Positions 49,028 through 59,600 are shown, counted from the stretch's first letter. The stretch is DNA of 64,000 bases from Burkholderiaceae bacterium DAT-1 (GCA_019084025.1 JAHRBI010000002.1:1-64000), one strand, 5' to 3'. The notes: generated by a model not told the origin, from the letters alone. Made by a program: numbers and translations.

Positions 49028-50163
49028 ACGCCAACCTCCTTGGCAACACGATCAAGATAGGTGTGCATCAGGCGCATATAGGGATCATCCGTCATCAAAA
49101 AGGCATCGTGGCCGTGGATGGATTCGATTTCGGCGTAGACCACATGTTTGCGGGCATCCAGTAGCGCCTTGACGGTCTCTTTGGAGCGTTCCGGCGAGAA
49201 GCGCCAGTCACTATCAAAACTGATGACCAGAAACTTTGCATCCGTAGCCTGCAATGCAGCAGGCAGGCTGCCGTTGAAGTGACGCGAGGGATCGAAGTAA
49301 TCCAGCGCCTTGGTCATCAGCAGGTAGGTATTTGCATCGAATACGTCGGCAAACCGATCGCCTTGGTAGCGCAGATACGATTCGATTTCGAATTCGGTGT
49401 CGTAGCTGAAACCGTATTCGCCTGCTTTCAATTGGCGGCCGAATTTACCGCCCATGCCTTCATCCGATAGATAGGTGATGTGTCCGAGCATGCGGGCCAG
49501 CCGCAACCCGCGACGTGGCACCACGCCGTGCGCATAGTAATCGCCGCCGTGGAAATCCGGATCAGTGAGGATGGCGTTGCGAGCAACGTCGTTGAAGGCG
49601 ATATTCTGTGCGGTGAGCTTTGGCGCAGAGGCGATGGTCAGGCAATGGCGGACGCGCTTGGGAAACGTAACTGTCCAGCGCAGTGCCTGCATGCCACCCA
49701 GACTGCCGCCAATGACGGCAGCCCATGTCTGAATACCGAGCAAATCGGCCAGTCTGGCCTGCGCATGTACCCAGTCATTCACCACGACGACCGGAAACTG
49801 TGAACCCCAGGGTTTGCCGGTTGCCGGATTGATGCTGGATGGGCCGGTACTGCCGTGGCAGCCGCCGATATTGTTGACGCCCACTACATAGAAGCGATTG
49901 GTATCAATCGGTTTGCCGGGGCCGACCATGCTATCCCACCAGCCGGGGTATTTGTCTTCCGGGGTATAACACCCTGCTACATGATGATTGCCGGATAAGG
50001 CATGGCAGATCAGGATGGCATTGGAGTGGTCGGCATTCAGTGTGCCGTAGGTCTCATAGACCAGTGTCCATTCGGACAGCGAGGCTCCGCCTTGCAGCGG
50101 GAGCGGCTCGGTAAAGTCGGCGCGCTGGGCGCGTACCAGACCAACGGAATCACTAGATAACAT
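49024..50163 (-). CDS. metX: Homoserine O-acyltransferase MetX
   Basis: The 379-residue alpha/beta hydrolase has the nucleophile in [12 protein letters not shown] and the catalytic Asp and His in [10 protein letters not shown] and IHGHDAFL. It activates homoserine for methionine synthesis; with metW in proteobacteria the acyl donor is often succinyl-CoA, so acetyl versus succinyl cannot be settled by eye. The 106-nt gap to the upstream gene holds a hairpin (GTCGGGGAC ... GTCCGAC, 50185-50208) and probably its promoter. Confidence 0.93.
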   Translation of the reverse strand: MLSSDSVGLVRAQRADFTEPLPLQGGASLSEWTLVYETYGTLNADHSNAILICHALSGNHHVAGCYTPEDKYPGWWDSMVGPGKPIDTNRFYVVGVNNIGGCHGSTGPSSINPATGKPWGSQFPVVVVNDWVHAQARLADLLGIQTWAAVIGGSLGGMQALRWTVTFPKRVRHCLTIASAPKLTAQNIAFNDVARNAILTDPDFHGGDYYAHGVVPRRGLRLARMLGHITYLSDEGMGGKFGRQLKAGEYGFSYDTEFEIESYLRYQGDRFADVFDANTYLLMTKALDYFDPSRHFNGSLPAALQATDAKFLVISFDSDWRFSPERSKETVKALLDARKHVVYAEIESIHGHDAFLMTDDPYMRLMHTYLDRVAKEVGV

Positions 50164-50269
50164 ATTGGGCGATCAACTTTAAGGGTCGGGGACGGCTAAT
50201 TGTCCGACTGGGATGATTGAAGGATGCGTCCTGTTTACACGCATGCCATGCATAAAGATCCAGTGCGGA

Positions 50270-51502
50270 CTAACCCTGAAGTCTACTTGTATTTTCACAT
50301 TGCGACCATAGCGCGGCCAGCAAGAGCGTGGAGATTGTGATCATGATACTCTGGCCTGCCAGTGTCTCTGTCATGCACATTATCAGCAGCGCAATTAAAT
50401 AGGTGTGACCTGCTGTTTTAGTTTGAATATGTGTGCTGGCATTAAATCGACGCCAAATGACAATATACCAAGCCAGCCATAATGCGGCACCCGGTAAACC
50501 GAGCGTGACCAGGGTCTCCAGAAGGTCATTATGCATATGGGAGAGCCCTTGCAGGCTTGCGAGATGATCGTGTGCCTGCGCTGTGATCAGCGCCTTGCTA
50601 TTTCCCGGCCCAATACCGGTGAGTGGCTGCTGGCGCCAGGCGCGTATCCCCATGTCCCAGATGCTGAGACGTTGTCCCATTGAGTTGCCTGTTATCTGCT
50701 GTTGGCGGTAATGACCGATTTCACTGATCAGATCATTCATGCGGCCAGGCATGGCCATGACTAGTATCAGGCCGGATGCCATGGCAACAAGAGCCGCGCG
50801 TGTATAGCGTGGATTGCCCTTTTGCAGGATGTAGTAGAAGCACGCGGCAACTGCAGCGATGAGGGACGATCGGGTTTGCGAGGCGATGATTGCACCGATG
50901 GCCCCTATCCATGCCAGTGACGACACAATCAACCCCATGCGCCCGGATGGGCGGGTCAGGCTGGTGATCAAGGCAAAGAGTACCGCCATATTGGCGAATG
51001 CGATGTAGTGATGAAAACCGCCTGCACGTGCAATGCCCTGTATCTCGTGCTGCCACAGCCCCAGCGCGCCGCTCGCCATGGCGCCGGCCAGGCATCCCAT
51101 CATGATTGCCTGAGTGATGCTGCGTTGTCCGCGTAATACGATCATCAGCGGAAAGGCCATGGCGCAGATAAGCGGTGCCTGAAGCACCGAGAGAGGTAAG
51201 CCTCTCGCGATCGCATGGGCGGCATTGAGCGTTAGCAGGGCAAGTAGCACCCAGCCTGCCACGGTATCCATGCGGGTGAGTGGAACCTTGCGCAGTGCGT
51301 CCCGGAAATTGAATAGCGCAATCGCAATCAGTAAAAGCCCGCCGTAACTGCCGCCCCTTGATGACAGAGCGGATAGCAAGGGAATCAGCGCAAGGAGCGC
51401 AATGAGCATCCTGCCGGATACTCGGCTGAATGTATCCCGAGTCAACGCGTTTATATCAGATGGAGCAGGTGGATTCATTTCAGCGTTTGTCAATGGCATC
51501 AA
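50270..51502 (-). CDS. waaL: O-antigen ligase family protein (WaaL-like)
   Basis: The 410-residue protein has about ten to twelve membrane helices with the large loop and motif GTGPGNSKALITAQAHDHLASLQGLSHMHNDLLETLVTLGLPG. The HxHNDxLE-like part is typical of O-antigen ligases. It would join undecaprenyl-linked polysaccharide to lipid A-core in the periplasm. It is a plausible acceptor for the product of the Wzm/Wzt cluster. It is divergent from the GT9 gene at 51691. Confidence 0.82.
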   Translation of the reverse strand: MMPLTNAEMNPPAPSDINALTRDTFSRVSGRMLIALLALIPLLSALSSRGGSYGGLLLIAIALFNFRDALRKVPLTRMDTVAGWVLLALLTLNAAHAIARGLPLSVLQAPLICAMAFPLMIVLRGQRSITQAIMMGCLAGAMASGALGLWQHEIQGIARAGGFHHYIAFANMAVLFALITSLTRPSGRMGLIVSSLAWIGAIGAIIASQTRSSLIAAVAACFYYILQKGNPRYTRAALVAMASGLILVMAMPGRMNDLISEIGHYRQQQITGNSMGQRLSIWDMGIRAWRQQPLTGIGPGNSKALITAQAHDHLASLQGLSHMHNDLLETLVTLGLPGAALWLAWYIVIWRRFNASTHIQTKTAGHTYLIALLIMCMTETLAGQSIMITISTLLLAALWSQCENTSRLQG

Positions 51503-51690
51503 AATTTTTGCAGAAGGGCGTCTTGATTTAGGGGGTTGAACGCTTTACTGTCGCGCATTCCTTGCCCGCCTGCTGCGGACGCTTGCAAAGGCGCACACGT
51601 ACCTTCAGCACATCATGTATGCAGCATGATCGCATAAATCACCGTGTGAAGGGGTCGGGGGCTGGCGCGCTGATTAACTCTCACCGGAAA

Positions 51691-52791
51691 ATGGGTATGG
51701 CATTTAAGATGGGCCCGCTGCACGCCAAGCGCAGAGCGCTGCTGGATCAACTCGCAGCCAGGATATTGACACGCCCGCATCCTGGCAGATTTGATCCGAG
51801 CAAGGTGCGCAAAGTTGTTTTCCTGCGTGATAACAATAAGTTGGGTGATTTAATTGTCTCGACGGTAGCCATCCGGGAGTTGAAGCGGGCAGGCATGCAG
51901 GTGGATATCATCACTCGCGAGGCGGTGGCTGGTTTGCTCGCATGTAATCCATATGTGGACCGAATCTACCAGCATGGCGACTCTATTGGCACGGTGGCAA
52001 AGCTGGCGCGCTCGTTGCGTGGCGCGGGCTACGATTTGCTGATTGACCAGCGGAATGAAAAGCCGACCTACAAAGATCTCCTCCTGCTCAGATTGCTGGG
52101 GGCAAAACACATTCTGGGATTCAATAAGGCGGCATACCCGATCTATGACTGCAATATTGACGAAAATTTCAGTCTCAAACGCCACGCAGTGATGCGCAAT
52201 CTGGATATTTTACAGGCCCTTGATTTGCCCGTTGAACAGGTAGATCTCACGTATGATGCTCCCATGGGCGAGACAGCAGAGCAACAGGTGCAAGCTTGGC
52301 TAGCCAGCCTGCCTGCTGCAGCGAATCTGGTGATCAATGTAAAGGGTGATAGCCCATATCGCAGTCTGACTTCAGGCCAGCTCGCGTCCATCGTTGAATG
52401 GATGCAGTGCCATGCACCGGGCTTCAATCTGATTCTGACTGGTAAGCCGGCCGATATTGCAGACATCAATCTGAATGGCGTCTTGAAGTCGCCCTTTGCT
52501 GATTATTTGTCTGCACTCGCACTGGTGAAGCACGCCGATGTGCTGATTTCACCCGATACCTCTATCGTACATGCCGCCTCTGCCTATCAGCGGCCAATTG
52601 TGACGCTGTACCAAATAGATGATCCCGCAACGGGCATCTACAGCAACGCAGCAGCCTGGGGGCCGAATAATCCGCATGCAACACAAATTATTTCGGATAC
52701 TCGCTCTGTCGCTGATATTCCGGTTGCGCGAATCATTGCAGATCTGGCGACCTTGGTGAGCCGGACGAATGCGGGTCAGGTTGACGTTTGA
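51691..52791 (+). CDS. GT9 (heptosyltransferase-like) glycosyltransferase
   Basis: The protein begins near ATG 51691 or 51697. It has VVFLRDNNKLGDLIVSTVAIREL at the N-terminus and the GT9 signature HADVLISPDTSIVHAASAYQRPIVTLYQ. GT9 enzymes add heptose or other sugars to the LPS core from ADP-heptose in the cytoplasm. In-frame codons back to 51562 look non-coding and lack a ribosome-binding site. It overlaps the convergent GT9 gene by 16 nt at the 3' end. Confidence 0.86.
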   Translation: MGMAFKMGPLHAKRRALLDQLAARILTRPHPGRFDPSKVRKVVFLRDNNKLGDLIVSTVAIRELKRAGMQVDIITREAVAGLLACNPYVDRIYQHGDSIGTVAKLARSLRGAGYDLLIDQRNEKPTYKDLLLLRLLGAKHILGFNKAAYPIYDCNIDENFSLKRHAVMRNLDILQALDLPVEQVDLTYDAPMGETAEQQVQAWLASLPAAANLVINVKGDSPYRSLTSGQLASIVEWMQCHAPGFNLILTGKPADIADINLNGVLKSPFADYLSALALVKHADVLISPDTSIVHAASAYQRPIVTLYQIDDPATGIYSNAAAWGPNNPHATQIISDTRSVADIPVARIIADLATLVSRTNAGQVDV

Positions 52792-53885
52792 CTCAGTAGG
52801 GTATGCACTGCATCTATTGCTGATTGAACGGGCAGATCAATCATGCAGCGAGGCGACTGGCAGGCTTTGAGCGTTCTGCCGCAATGGCCTGCCCACGGAA
52901 TATGTCGCATGAAAATGATGTTTTCGTCTCGGCAGGCGTAATCGGGCAGGGCGACTTTGATTTCGGGGTGATCGCGCCAGAACTCGCCACCACTGAACAG
53001 CACGGGTGAACCGGGGCCGTAAATGATGACCGAAGGCGTACCGGTCAGGTGCACCAGATGCGCGACGCCGGTATCCAGACTGATCACGATCCGGGCTTGC
53101 GCGAGTAGCTGCCACAGTTGGGCGAGCGATAGATTGCCCGCGAAATGATGCATCCGTCCTTCAGGGTCGACAGCAGCAGCCAGCTCACGCTCATTCGGGC
53201 CACAGCTCAGGGCAATCTCTAATCCCAAGGATTCGCAATGCGCGGCCAGCGTGCGCCACTTTTCCGGTTCCCACCGCCGCAAGGGCGAGCTGGAGCCGAT
53301 GTGAATCACGACATACGGAGCAACAGGTTGCTTGAATGGCGCTGCCGTGGGGGCTGGCCAGTGATCCGGATGAAATACAGGTCGTGCATCATGATCTGCC
53401 ATGGTCGCGGCCCAGTCTCCCCAGGCCATTGGCGTATCCGGACAGGGCAGACATTCATCCACCATCCAGTTTTTCCATGCCGGTTGGTCGCCAGCAAATG
53501 CAGTAATCCAGCGCGCCCCCATGGCGCGAGCCAGCCATGAGTAGCGGTTTTCGGCGGGAATCAGCACCCAGTCCGGTGAAGGGCGCGTAATCAGCGCGCG
53601 GATGGTAGCTGCATCTCGCGGGTTAAATGGCAGCGGTTCCACGCCATATGGGCGATGCTGGTAGAGTGGCACCAAGCCTGCTGGCATGGCCATTGCGAGT
53701 TCGGCATCCGGAAAACGGGCACGCAGGCTGGCGAGTAAGCCAGTCAGCATAATCGAATCGCCTAGCAGCAGGTGATGCAGTACCAGAATGCGCTTGGGGG
53801 AGGAAGGTTTGCGCCGTGGCCATGAAAACGGTGTGCGCAGCAGCGCGAGTCCGATGCTGATTAAGCGACCGGTGCTGCGGCTCAT
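52776..53885 (-). CDS. GT9 (heptosyltransferase-like) glycosyltransferase, second
   Basis: The 369-residue protein has RILVLHHLLLGDSIMLTGLLASLRARFPDA at the start and RIVISLDTGVAHLVHLTGTPSVIIYGPG as the donor-binding region, both typical of family GT9. It overlaps the AsnB-like gene by 4 nt and would act in LPS core assembly. Its basic N-terminus probably docks on the inner membrane. Confidence 0.87.
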   Translation of the reverse strand: MSRSTGRLISIGLALLRTPFSWPRRKPSSPKRILVLHHLLLGDSIMLTGLLASLRARFPDAELAMAMPAGLVPLYQHRPYGVEPLPFNPRDAATIRALITRPSPDWVLIPAENRYSWLARAMGARWITAFAGDQPAWKNWMVDECLPCPDTPMAWGDWAATMADHDARPVFHPDHWPAPTAAPFKQPVAPYVVIHIGSSSPLRRWEPEKWRTLAAHCESLGLEIALSCGPNERELAAAVDPEGRMHHFAGNLSLAQLWQLLAQARIVISLDTGVAHLVHLTGTPSVIIYGPGSPVLFSGGEFWRDHPEIKVALPDYACRDENIIFMRHIPWAGHCGRTLKACQSPRCMIDLPVQSAIDAVHTLLSQTST

Positions 53886-55735
53886 GGGTTGCTCCGCAAT
53901 ACGTCGAGTTGCGCCAGACTCTCATCCAGAATCAGCAGCTGCAAGATAGTTTCCGCCAGTGCTTCCTGTCCATTTAGATAGCTGGCGCTAAACTGATCAA
54001 TGCGTGCAGCATCCAGCCAGCCATCGGTGAGCTGCTCTAATCGCTCGCCAAGCCCCGCGAAGCGGCCATTCAGATCGTTGCGGAGCCAGCCGGTCAGTGG
54101 TGGATTAAAGCCACGTTTTTTGCGGTTGAACAGGTCGAGCGGCGCCAGTTGCGGCATGGCCTGCGCCAGCAGGTACTTGGCTGGCTGGGTAAAGCGGATC
54201 TGATCCTGCAGGGCAAACAGTTCACCCAGCCACACATGATCTAGCAGTGGCGCGCGCATTTCCAGACCATGTGCCATGGTGCACAGATCGGCCTTACGCA
54301 GAATGTATTCCGGCAGCGTATTGGCAAAATCCAGTGCCAGCAATTGCTTGACCGGCGCGGATTCCTGAACGTCTGGTGTGCGCCAGTACATGGTTTTCGG
54401 CAAGACTCTGTCACCGGAAAGCCATCTGCGCTGTGCAGGCGTAAAACCGGAAAAACGCAGCGTATAGGCATCTTGCCAGCTCAGGCGCAGTTCATCCACT
54501 AGCTTGCCCAGGCCTTTTGCTGCTGGGCTGCTGATTGACGGGAGCGGCAGGGTAAAGCTGCCGCGCCACGCCTGCTTCATATGCTTGGGATGGCGCTTGT
54601 AGCCCGCAAAGACCTCGTCGCCACCATCCCCGCCCAGAATGACCGTGACATGCTTGACGGTTTCGCGCGAGAGATACCAGGTCGGAAAACTGGATGGGTC
54701 GGCAAAGGGCTCGTCCAGGTCGGCCACAATCCGCTCGAAATCATCGCCCAGCTGCGTAGGGATGGGCAGCGCCAGGTTGTTGAGCCCGAGTGTCTGCGCA
54801 ATCTCGGCGGCATCGCTGCTTTCATCAAACTTGGTGCCGGGAAAACTGGCAGTGAACGAACACAGTTCGGTGCGTTGTTGCGCAGCCAGTCGGCTGGCGA
54901 CACAGCTTGAATCAATCCCGCCGGAGAGAAATACGCCCAGTGGTCGATCTGCGACCGTGCGCAGGGAAACGGCCTCGTCCAGTGTCGCCAGTGCAGTTTC
55001 CACGCAGCCTGAACCATCTGCAACAGGCGCCCAGTAACGGCGAATGTCGACCGAGCCATTATTCAGCGAGTAAGTCAGCACATGCCCGTTTGGCAGGCGC
55101 TGAATGTGCTGGAAAATGGTAGCAGGTGCCGGAATGTAGCGATGCGCCAGATAGGCATCGATGGATGTCTGTGAAAAGGCTCGCTGATCCTGCGGCAGCC
55201 ACGGTAGTACGCTGCGGACGGTTGAACCAAAGGCAATGCCATCCGGCCCGTGGCTATATACCATCGGCTTGAGACCCATGCGGTCACGCAGCAGGAAAAG
55301 TTTGCCGATGCGCCGGTCGAGAATCGCAATGGCAAACATGCCGCGCAGGCGCGGAATCAGCGCATCTAGCCCCCACGCTTCATAGGCGCGCAGGATGAAT
55401 TCGGTATCAGAGCTTGTATGGAAAACCGCCCCGCAGGCCTCGAGTGACTCGCGCTGATCTTCCCAGCCATAGATTTCGCCGTTGTAGCAGATGGAGATCT
55501 GGCCGTCGGCGCTGTGCATCGGCTGATCGGCAATCGGGCGTGGGTCGCGGATCGAGAGGCGCGCATGCAGCATACCTGCTGTCGCAGACTGATCTGCGGA
55601 TATGATGTCACCGGCCGTATTCCAGCAATGTTCGTGCTGCGCATCCGGGCCACGTTGACGGAGCGCCCGCAGCATGGCCTGTCGGGTGACCGGCGCAATC
55701 GGGCGCTGGCCGAAGAATCCTGCAATTCCGCACAT
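53882..55735 (-). CDS. AsnB-like glutamine amidotransferase of the LPS cluster
   Basis: The 617-residue protein has an N-terminal class II glutaminase domain starting MCGIAGFFG (catalytic Cys2). The synthetase domain has the PP-loop FLSGGIDSSCVASRL and the motif GGDGGDEVFAGYKRH. The reaction class is ATP- and glutamine-dependent amidation. Because it lies between two glycosyltransferases, it may amidate a uronic acid rather than make asparagine, as WbpS-type proteins are thought to. It overlaps the GT4 stop by one base and the GT9 start by 4 nt. Confidence 0.88.
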   Translation of the reverse strand: MCGIAGFFGQRPIAPVTRQAMLRALRQRGPDAQHEHCWNTAGDIISADQSATAGMLHARLSIRDPRPIADQPMHSADGQISICYNGEIYGWEDQRESLEACGAVFHTSSDTEFILRAYEAWGLDALIPRLRGMFAIAILDRRIGKLFLLRDRMGLKPMVYSHGPDGIAFGSTVRSVLPWLPQDQRAFSQTSIDAYLAHRYIPAPATIFQHIQRLPNGHVLTYSLNNGSVDIRRYWAPVADGSGCVETALATLDEAVSLRTVADRPLGVFLSGGIDSSCVASRLAAQQRTELCSFTASFPGTKFDESSDAAEIAQTLGLNNLALPIPTQLGDDFERIVADLDEPFADPSSFPTWYLSRETVKHVTVILGGDGGDEVFAGYKRHPKHMKQAWRGSFTLPLPSISSPAAKGLGKLVDELRLSWQDAYTLRFSGFTPAQRRWLSGDRVLPKTMYWRTPDVQESAPVKQLLALDFANTLPEYILRKADLCTMAHGLEMRAPLLDHVWLGELFALQDQIRFTQPAKYLLAQAMPQLAPLDLFNRKKRGFNPPLTGWLRNDLNGRFAGLGERLEQLTDGWLDAARIDQFSASYLNGQEALAETILQLLILDESLAQLDVLRSNP

Positions 55736-56868
55736 CAGCGCAGCTCCGTTTCCTGTATCACCTGGCGGAATACGTGTTCCATTTTGTCCAGCATCTGTTC
55801 GATGCCAAAGTGTGTGCGTGCATACTCAAGTCCGGCATGGCCCATTTTACGGCGCAGTTCTCGGTCGGCCATCAGACGGCTCAATGCCTGCACCAGCGAT
55901 GCTTTGACCCGTGGCGGTACAATCAGGCCGGTTTGCTCGTTCAGTACGGCTTCAGCCATCGCACCCACACTGGTGGTGACGACGGGCAGGCCACAGGCGA
56001 CGGCCTGCATCACGGATTGCGGTACGCCCTCATCGCCCCATGTGGGCAGAGTGAAGAGGTCAAGTGCACTGAGCCAGAGGGTGACATCCGCCTGGCGGCC
56101 AACGAGTTGTACTGAGGATTCCAGTCGCTGAGTCTGAATGCGGTTTTCCAGATGTGATCGGCGCGGGCCGTCACCGATAATGATCAGCTTCCATTCGGGG
56201 AATTGCTGGCTCACCACTTGCCATGCATCGAGCAGGGCATCATGTCCTTTACGGTCGATGAGCGCAGACAGGACGCCAAGCAGCGGTTGTTCGCCGAGCC
56301 CGAGCCGCTTGCGGGCCTCGCTTTGCTGAATTGGCTGGAAATAACTGAGATCAATGCCGGTCCGCACGGATGTCATCCGGGCAAGATCGAATCCGTTATA
56401 TTGATGCAAGCGCTGGCGTAACACTTCGCCTGTCGTCACGATATGCGAGGTGGCGACTTTGTACAGCCAGCGGGTGCTCGGGCGATTGCTAATCTGGGTA
56501 GATACATGGCGGGTGCGCACCATAGGCGGCATCGCGGGCAGAGAGCGGCATGCGAGCGCGGTTAGCCACGCATCAGTGGAACTATGCGTATTAATGATGT
56601 CAAACTCATGCCCATGCTTGGCGAGCCAGCGGCGCAAGGCGCGTAAGGCTGGAATGCGCTTCTTGGCAATGGGCAAACCAGTGGCCGGAATACCGCGTTT
56701 GTGGGCTTCCGGCAGAATCGGGGCTTGTTCGGGGGCGAGTAGCATCACTTGATGGCCGCGTGCCATCATGCCGCGCATTTCAGTCAGGATACGAATTTCC
56801 TGACCGCCCCAGCCTGTCGAAGATTCAGTGTGCAGAATATTCAAGTGCTGACGATCCGTTCCTGTCAT
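55735..56868 (-). CDS. Family 4 glycosyltransferase (LPS core)
   Basis: The 377-residue GT-B protein begins LNILHTESSTGWGGQEIRIL and has LLGVLSALIDRKGHDALLDAW and LPTWGDEGVPQSVMQAVACGLPVVTTSVGAMAEAV, the GT4 nucleotide-sugar site with the E...G..E spacing. It is expected to add a core sugar in the cytoplasm. It is 129 nt downstream of msbA in the same direction. Confidence 0.88.
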   Translation of the reverse strand: MTGTDRQHLNILHTESSTGWGGQEIRILTEMRGMMARGHQVMLLAPEQAPILPEAHKRGIPATGLPIAKKRIPALRALRRWLAKHGHEFDIINTHSSTDAWLTALACRSLPAMPPMVRTRHVSTQISNRPSTRWLYKVATSHIVTTGEVLRQRLHQYNGFDLARMTSVRTGIDLSYFQPIQQSEARKRLGLGEQPLLGVLSALIDRKGHDALLDAWQVVSQQFPEWKLIIIGDGPRRSHLENRIQTQRLESSVQLVGRQADVTLWLSALDLFTLPTWGDEGVPQSVMQAVACGLPVVTTSVGAMAEAVLNEQTGLIVPPRVKASLVQALSRLMADRELRRKMGHAGLEYARTHFGIEQMLDKMEHVFRQVIQETELR

Positions 56869-56997
56869 CTGCCGTTGGTATGCTCACCGTCCGGCGCTGT
56901 CCCTGTGTTGGTTTGCGCATATTCCGCCTGTCGGCGCGGAACTATACCTTGCTTGGCGGTATCCGTGCCAGTTTAGAGTCGTGACAGAGTGTAACCG

Positions 56998-58815
56998 TCA
57001 GCCTGCGTCCTTGCTCCGGAACTGCAGGTTGTACAAGTCGGCATAGGCACCGCCGGTTTGAAGCAGGCTGGCATGATTGCCACTTTCAATGATCTCGCCA
57101 GATTGCATCACGACGATGCGGTCGGCTTGCTCGATGGTACTGAGCCGGTGCGCGATCACCAGTGTTGTCCGACCCTTCATCAGAATATCCAGCGCTGCCT
57201 GAACTTGCCGCTCCGATTCTGTGTCCAGTGCAGAGGTGGCCTCATCCAGAATCAGGAGTGGCGCATCTTTGTAAATGGCACGGGCAATCGCGAGACGCTG
57301 GCGCTGACCGCCGGATAGACGTGTGCCATTTTCACCGATGAGCGTATGGTAGCCATCCGGCATGCGTTCGATGAATTCGTGTGCAAAAGCCGCTTTGCCT
57401 GCAGTGATCACCTTATCCAGATCCGGCGCGGGATCGCCATAGGCAATATTGGCGGCGATCGTATCGTTAAACAGCACGACATCCTGTGACACCAGCGCAA
57501 TCTGGCGGCGCAAATCGGACAGGGGCATGTCGCGAATATCGATACCATCCAGAAGGATGCGGCCTGCTGACGGATCGTAGAAGCGCGGCAGCAGATTGGC
57601 AATCGTGGTTTTGCCGCTGCCCGATGCTCCCACCAAAGCGACCGTCTCACCCGCAGGGATAGCGAGGGATACTTGCTTGAGTGCCGGACGGCTATCCTCG
57701 ATATCTGGCGTGTAATGGAACGCGATGGCATCAAAGAGCAGCTCGCCACGCGTACGCAGGATCGTAGTCTTGCCTGTGTCGACTTCGCCGGAGACTTTGA
57801 GCAGATCGAAGGCGGACTCAGCTGCGGCAAGGCCTTTTTGCAGCGGCTCGTTCAGTTTGGTCAGACTTTTGACGGGCCCCTGAATTGCCAGCAAGGCGCC
57901 CATAAATGCCACAAAATCGCCGGGTGACAAATGGCCCTGACGCGCACGGCTCAGCGCAAAGTAAATGATGATCGACAGCACCGCACCAATCAGCAGCATG
58001 ATCAGGCCGGAGTTAATAGCAGCCGTAGATGCTTGCTTCACCGTCAGGCTACGCACGCGGTTGGCAACCGTGTTGAAGCGATCCGCTTCGTAGCGCTGCC
58101 CGCCAAAAATCTTGACCACGCGCTGTCCGCCAATAATTTCGTCGAGCACGCGGGTCATCTCGCCAAAGCTCGATTGCGCATCATGTCCAAGCTTGCGCAG
58201 ACGCTTGCCTGCGACATTGACGATCAAACCCACACAGGGTGCCAGAATCAGTACCAGCATCATCAATTGCCAGTCTTTGTTCAGCATGACGGCCAGATAG
58301 CCAATTACCGCCACACCATCCTTGATAACCGTATTGAGGACGTTTAAGCCCGCCTGAGACATCTGGTTGACGTCAAATGCAATTTTTGACAGGGTCAGAC
58401 CGGTCGATGTGTTGTCAAAATAGCGGTTAGGCAGCGTGAGGACGTGGCGAAATAATTGATCGCGCAAATCATGTTGCACGCGGCTTTGCAGCCAGGCGCT
58501 GCCGTATTCGCCGCTAAAGCTGGCCAGCATGCGTATACACGTCAGAAAAAAGATGACGGCAGGTATGCTCCACAGCGCAGCCTGGCGCGGGTCGAGTACC
58601 AGCCAGTGTGACAGCCAATCCAGAGAGGATGCTGTACTGACTGCATTCGGCATGAGCCGAGAGCTATCGAATGCATCGATGACCGTGCCTAACTGTTTCA
58701 CCAGTAATACATCGGTAGCAGATGCGATGGCGACAGCGAGTGTGGTGCCTGTGGCAATACCTGCGTAGGGACGGAAATAGCCGAGGATGCGCAGGTAGAG
58801 ATCGCGTGTGTTCAC
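56998..58815 (-). CDS. msbA: Lipid A exporter MsbA
   Basis: The 605-residue half-size ABC exporter has six membrane helices in the first 330 residues, then an ATPase domain with Walker A GASGSGKTTI, signature LSGGQRQRLAIARAIY and Walker B LLILDEATSALD. The length and the helix pattern fit MsbA, which flips core-lipid A to the outer face of the inner membrane. Its neighbours are LPS glycosyltransferases, which supports this over a drug exporter. Confidence 0.92.
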   Translation of the reverse strand: MNTRDLYLRILGYFRPYAGIATGTTLAVAIASATDVLLVKQLGTVIDAFDSSRLMPNAVSTASSLDWLSHWLVLDPRQAALWSIPAVIFFLTCIRMLASFSGEYGSAWLQSRVQHDLRDQLFRHVLTLPNRYFDNTSTGLTLSKIAFDVNQMSQAGLNVLNTVIKDGVAVIGYLAVMLNKDWQLMMLVLILAPCVGLIVNVAGKRLRKLGHDAQSSFGEMTRVLDEIIGGQRVVKIFGGQRYEADRFNTVANRVRSLTVKQASTAAINSGLIMLLIGAVLSIIIYFALSRARQGHLSPGDFVAFMGALLAIQGPVKSLTKLNEPLQKGLAAAESAFDLLKVSGEVDTGKTTILRTRGELLFDAIAFHYTPDIEDSRPALKQVSLAIPAGETVALVGASGSGKTTIANLLPRFYDPSAGRILLDGIDIRDMPLSDLRRQIALVSQDVVLFNDTIAANIAYGDPAPDLDKVITAGKAAFAHEFIERMPDGYHTLIGENGTRLSGGQRQRLAIARAIYKDAPLLILDEATSALDTESERQVQAALDILMKGRTTLVIAHRLSTIEQADRIVVMQSGEIIESGNHASLLQTGGAYADLYNLQFRSKDAG

Positions 58816-58957
58816 GGAAGTGCCAGTGTGTGTGGAATCAGCCTATTTTACACGAGGGTCAGGTGAAGCAACGGGTGTGTGCTATGAATATATGATGCGG
58901 ATGCTGTTGTTAAAGCATTTGTTAAAATGTAAATAAATGACAGGTATTGGTAATCTT

Positions 58958-58973
58958 AATCATTGAAATGATT
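58958..58973. promoter_or_regulatory. Palindrome in the msbA / GNAT divergent gap
   Basis: AATCATT GA AATGATT is a perfect 7-bp dyad in the AT-rich 259-nt gap between msbA and the GNAT gene, 101 nt before the GNAT start. It may be an operator for the divergent genes. The rest of the gap has no gene; short repeats of a CTTG-type word occur near 58979-59012. Confidence 0.35.
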
Positions 58974-59074
58974 TGAAACTTGATGTGACTTGAAGTTGCT
59001 TGGGGATGCTTGATACATTGGTTGCATACGATGTGAACGAGAAGCACTGAGGACATTGGAGGCAGGGAACTGCG

Positions 59075-59554
59075 ATGAAAGTATGCACCGCGAGACATGC
59101 ACGACTGCCTGTTGTTGGCTATTTAAGCCAGAATGGTGTGCATGATTGCCCTGATAAAATCTTTCCGGTGATGTCGTTGCCAGGCGGGATGTTTTATCGG
59201 GGTGATCCGGCGCAAGAGCATTTTCAATGGCTTGATGCGCATATCCTCTTTGCCGAGACTGCCCACTTTGTCCGTTTCTTGTATTTCGTCGATCCATATA
59301 TTGTGCAATCGGGGCATGTAGCCGGGCGTATGGCGCCTGCAGTCTTGCAGGTTCGCAAGGCGACTAAGCGCAAGTCACCTCCTGTTGTGGATGTGATCTA
59401 TGTGATTCCAGAGTTGCGACGCAAGGGAATTGCAACCTTGCTGGTGAATATGGCGCAGGAAAAATTCCCCAATCTGTCACTTGATGGCAATCTGAGTCCT
59501 GACGGAGCTGCTTTTTTTGGGTACCAGCTGCCAAAACAACATCGGGCGGCATGA
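59075..59554 (+). CDS. GNAT-like acetyltransferase, unassigned
   Basis: The 159-residue protein ends with a recognisable GNAT motif: VVDVIYVIPELRRKGIATLLVNMAQEKFPNL and a final GAAFFGYQLPKQ. The first 100 residues do not resemble a family I can name. It lies alone between msbA and polA, which are both on the other strand. The substrate is unknown. The start is the ATG after GGAGGCAGGGAACTGCG. Confidence 0.65.
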   Translation: MKVCTARHARLPVVGYLSQNGVHDCPDKIFPVMSLPGGMFYRGDPAQEHFQWLDAHILFAETAHFVRFLYFVDPYIVQSGHVAGRMAPAVLQVRKATKRKSPPVVDVIYVIPELRRKGIATLLVNMAQEKFPNLSLDGNLSPDGAAFFGYQLPKQHRAA

Positions 59555-59600
59555 GGGCCACCCGATTGTGTTTGCACCTGATTTATTCTTTGCCGCTTAA

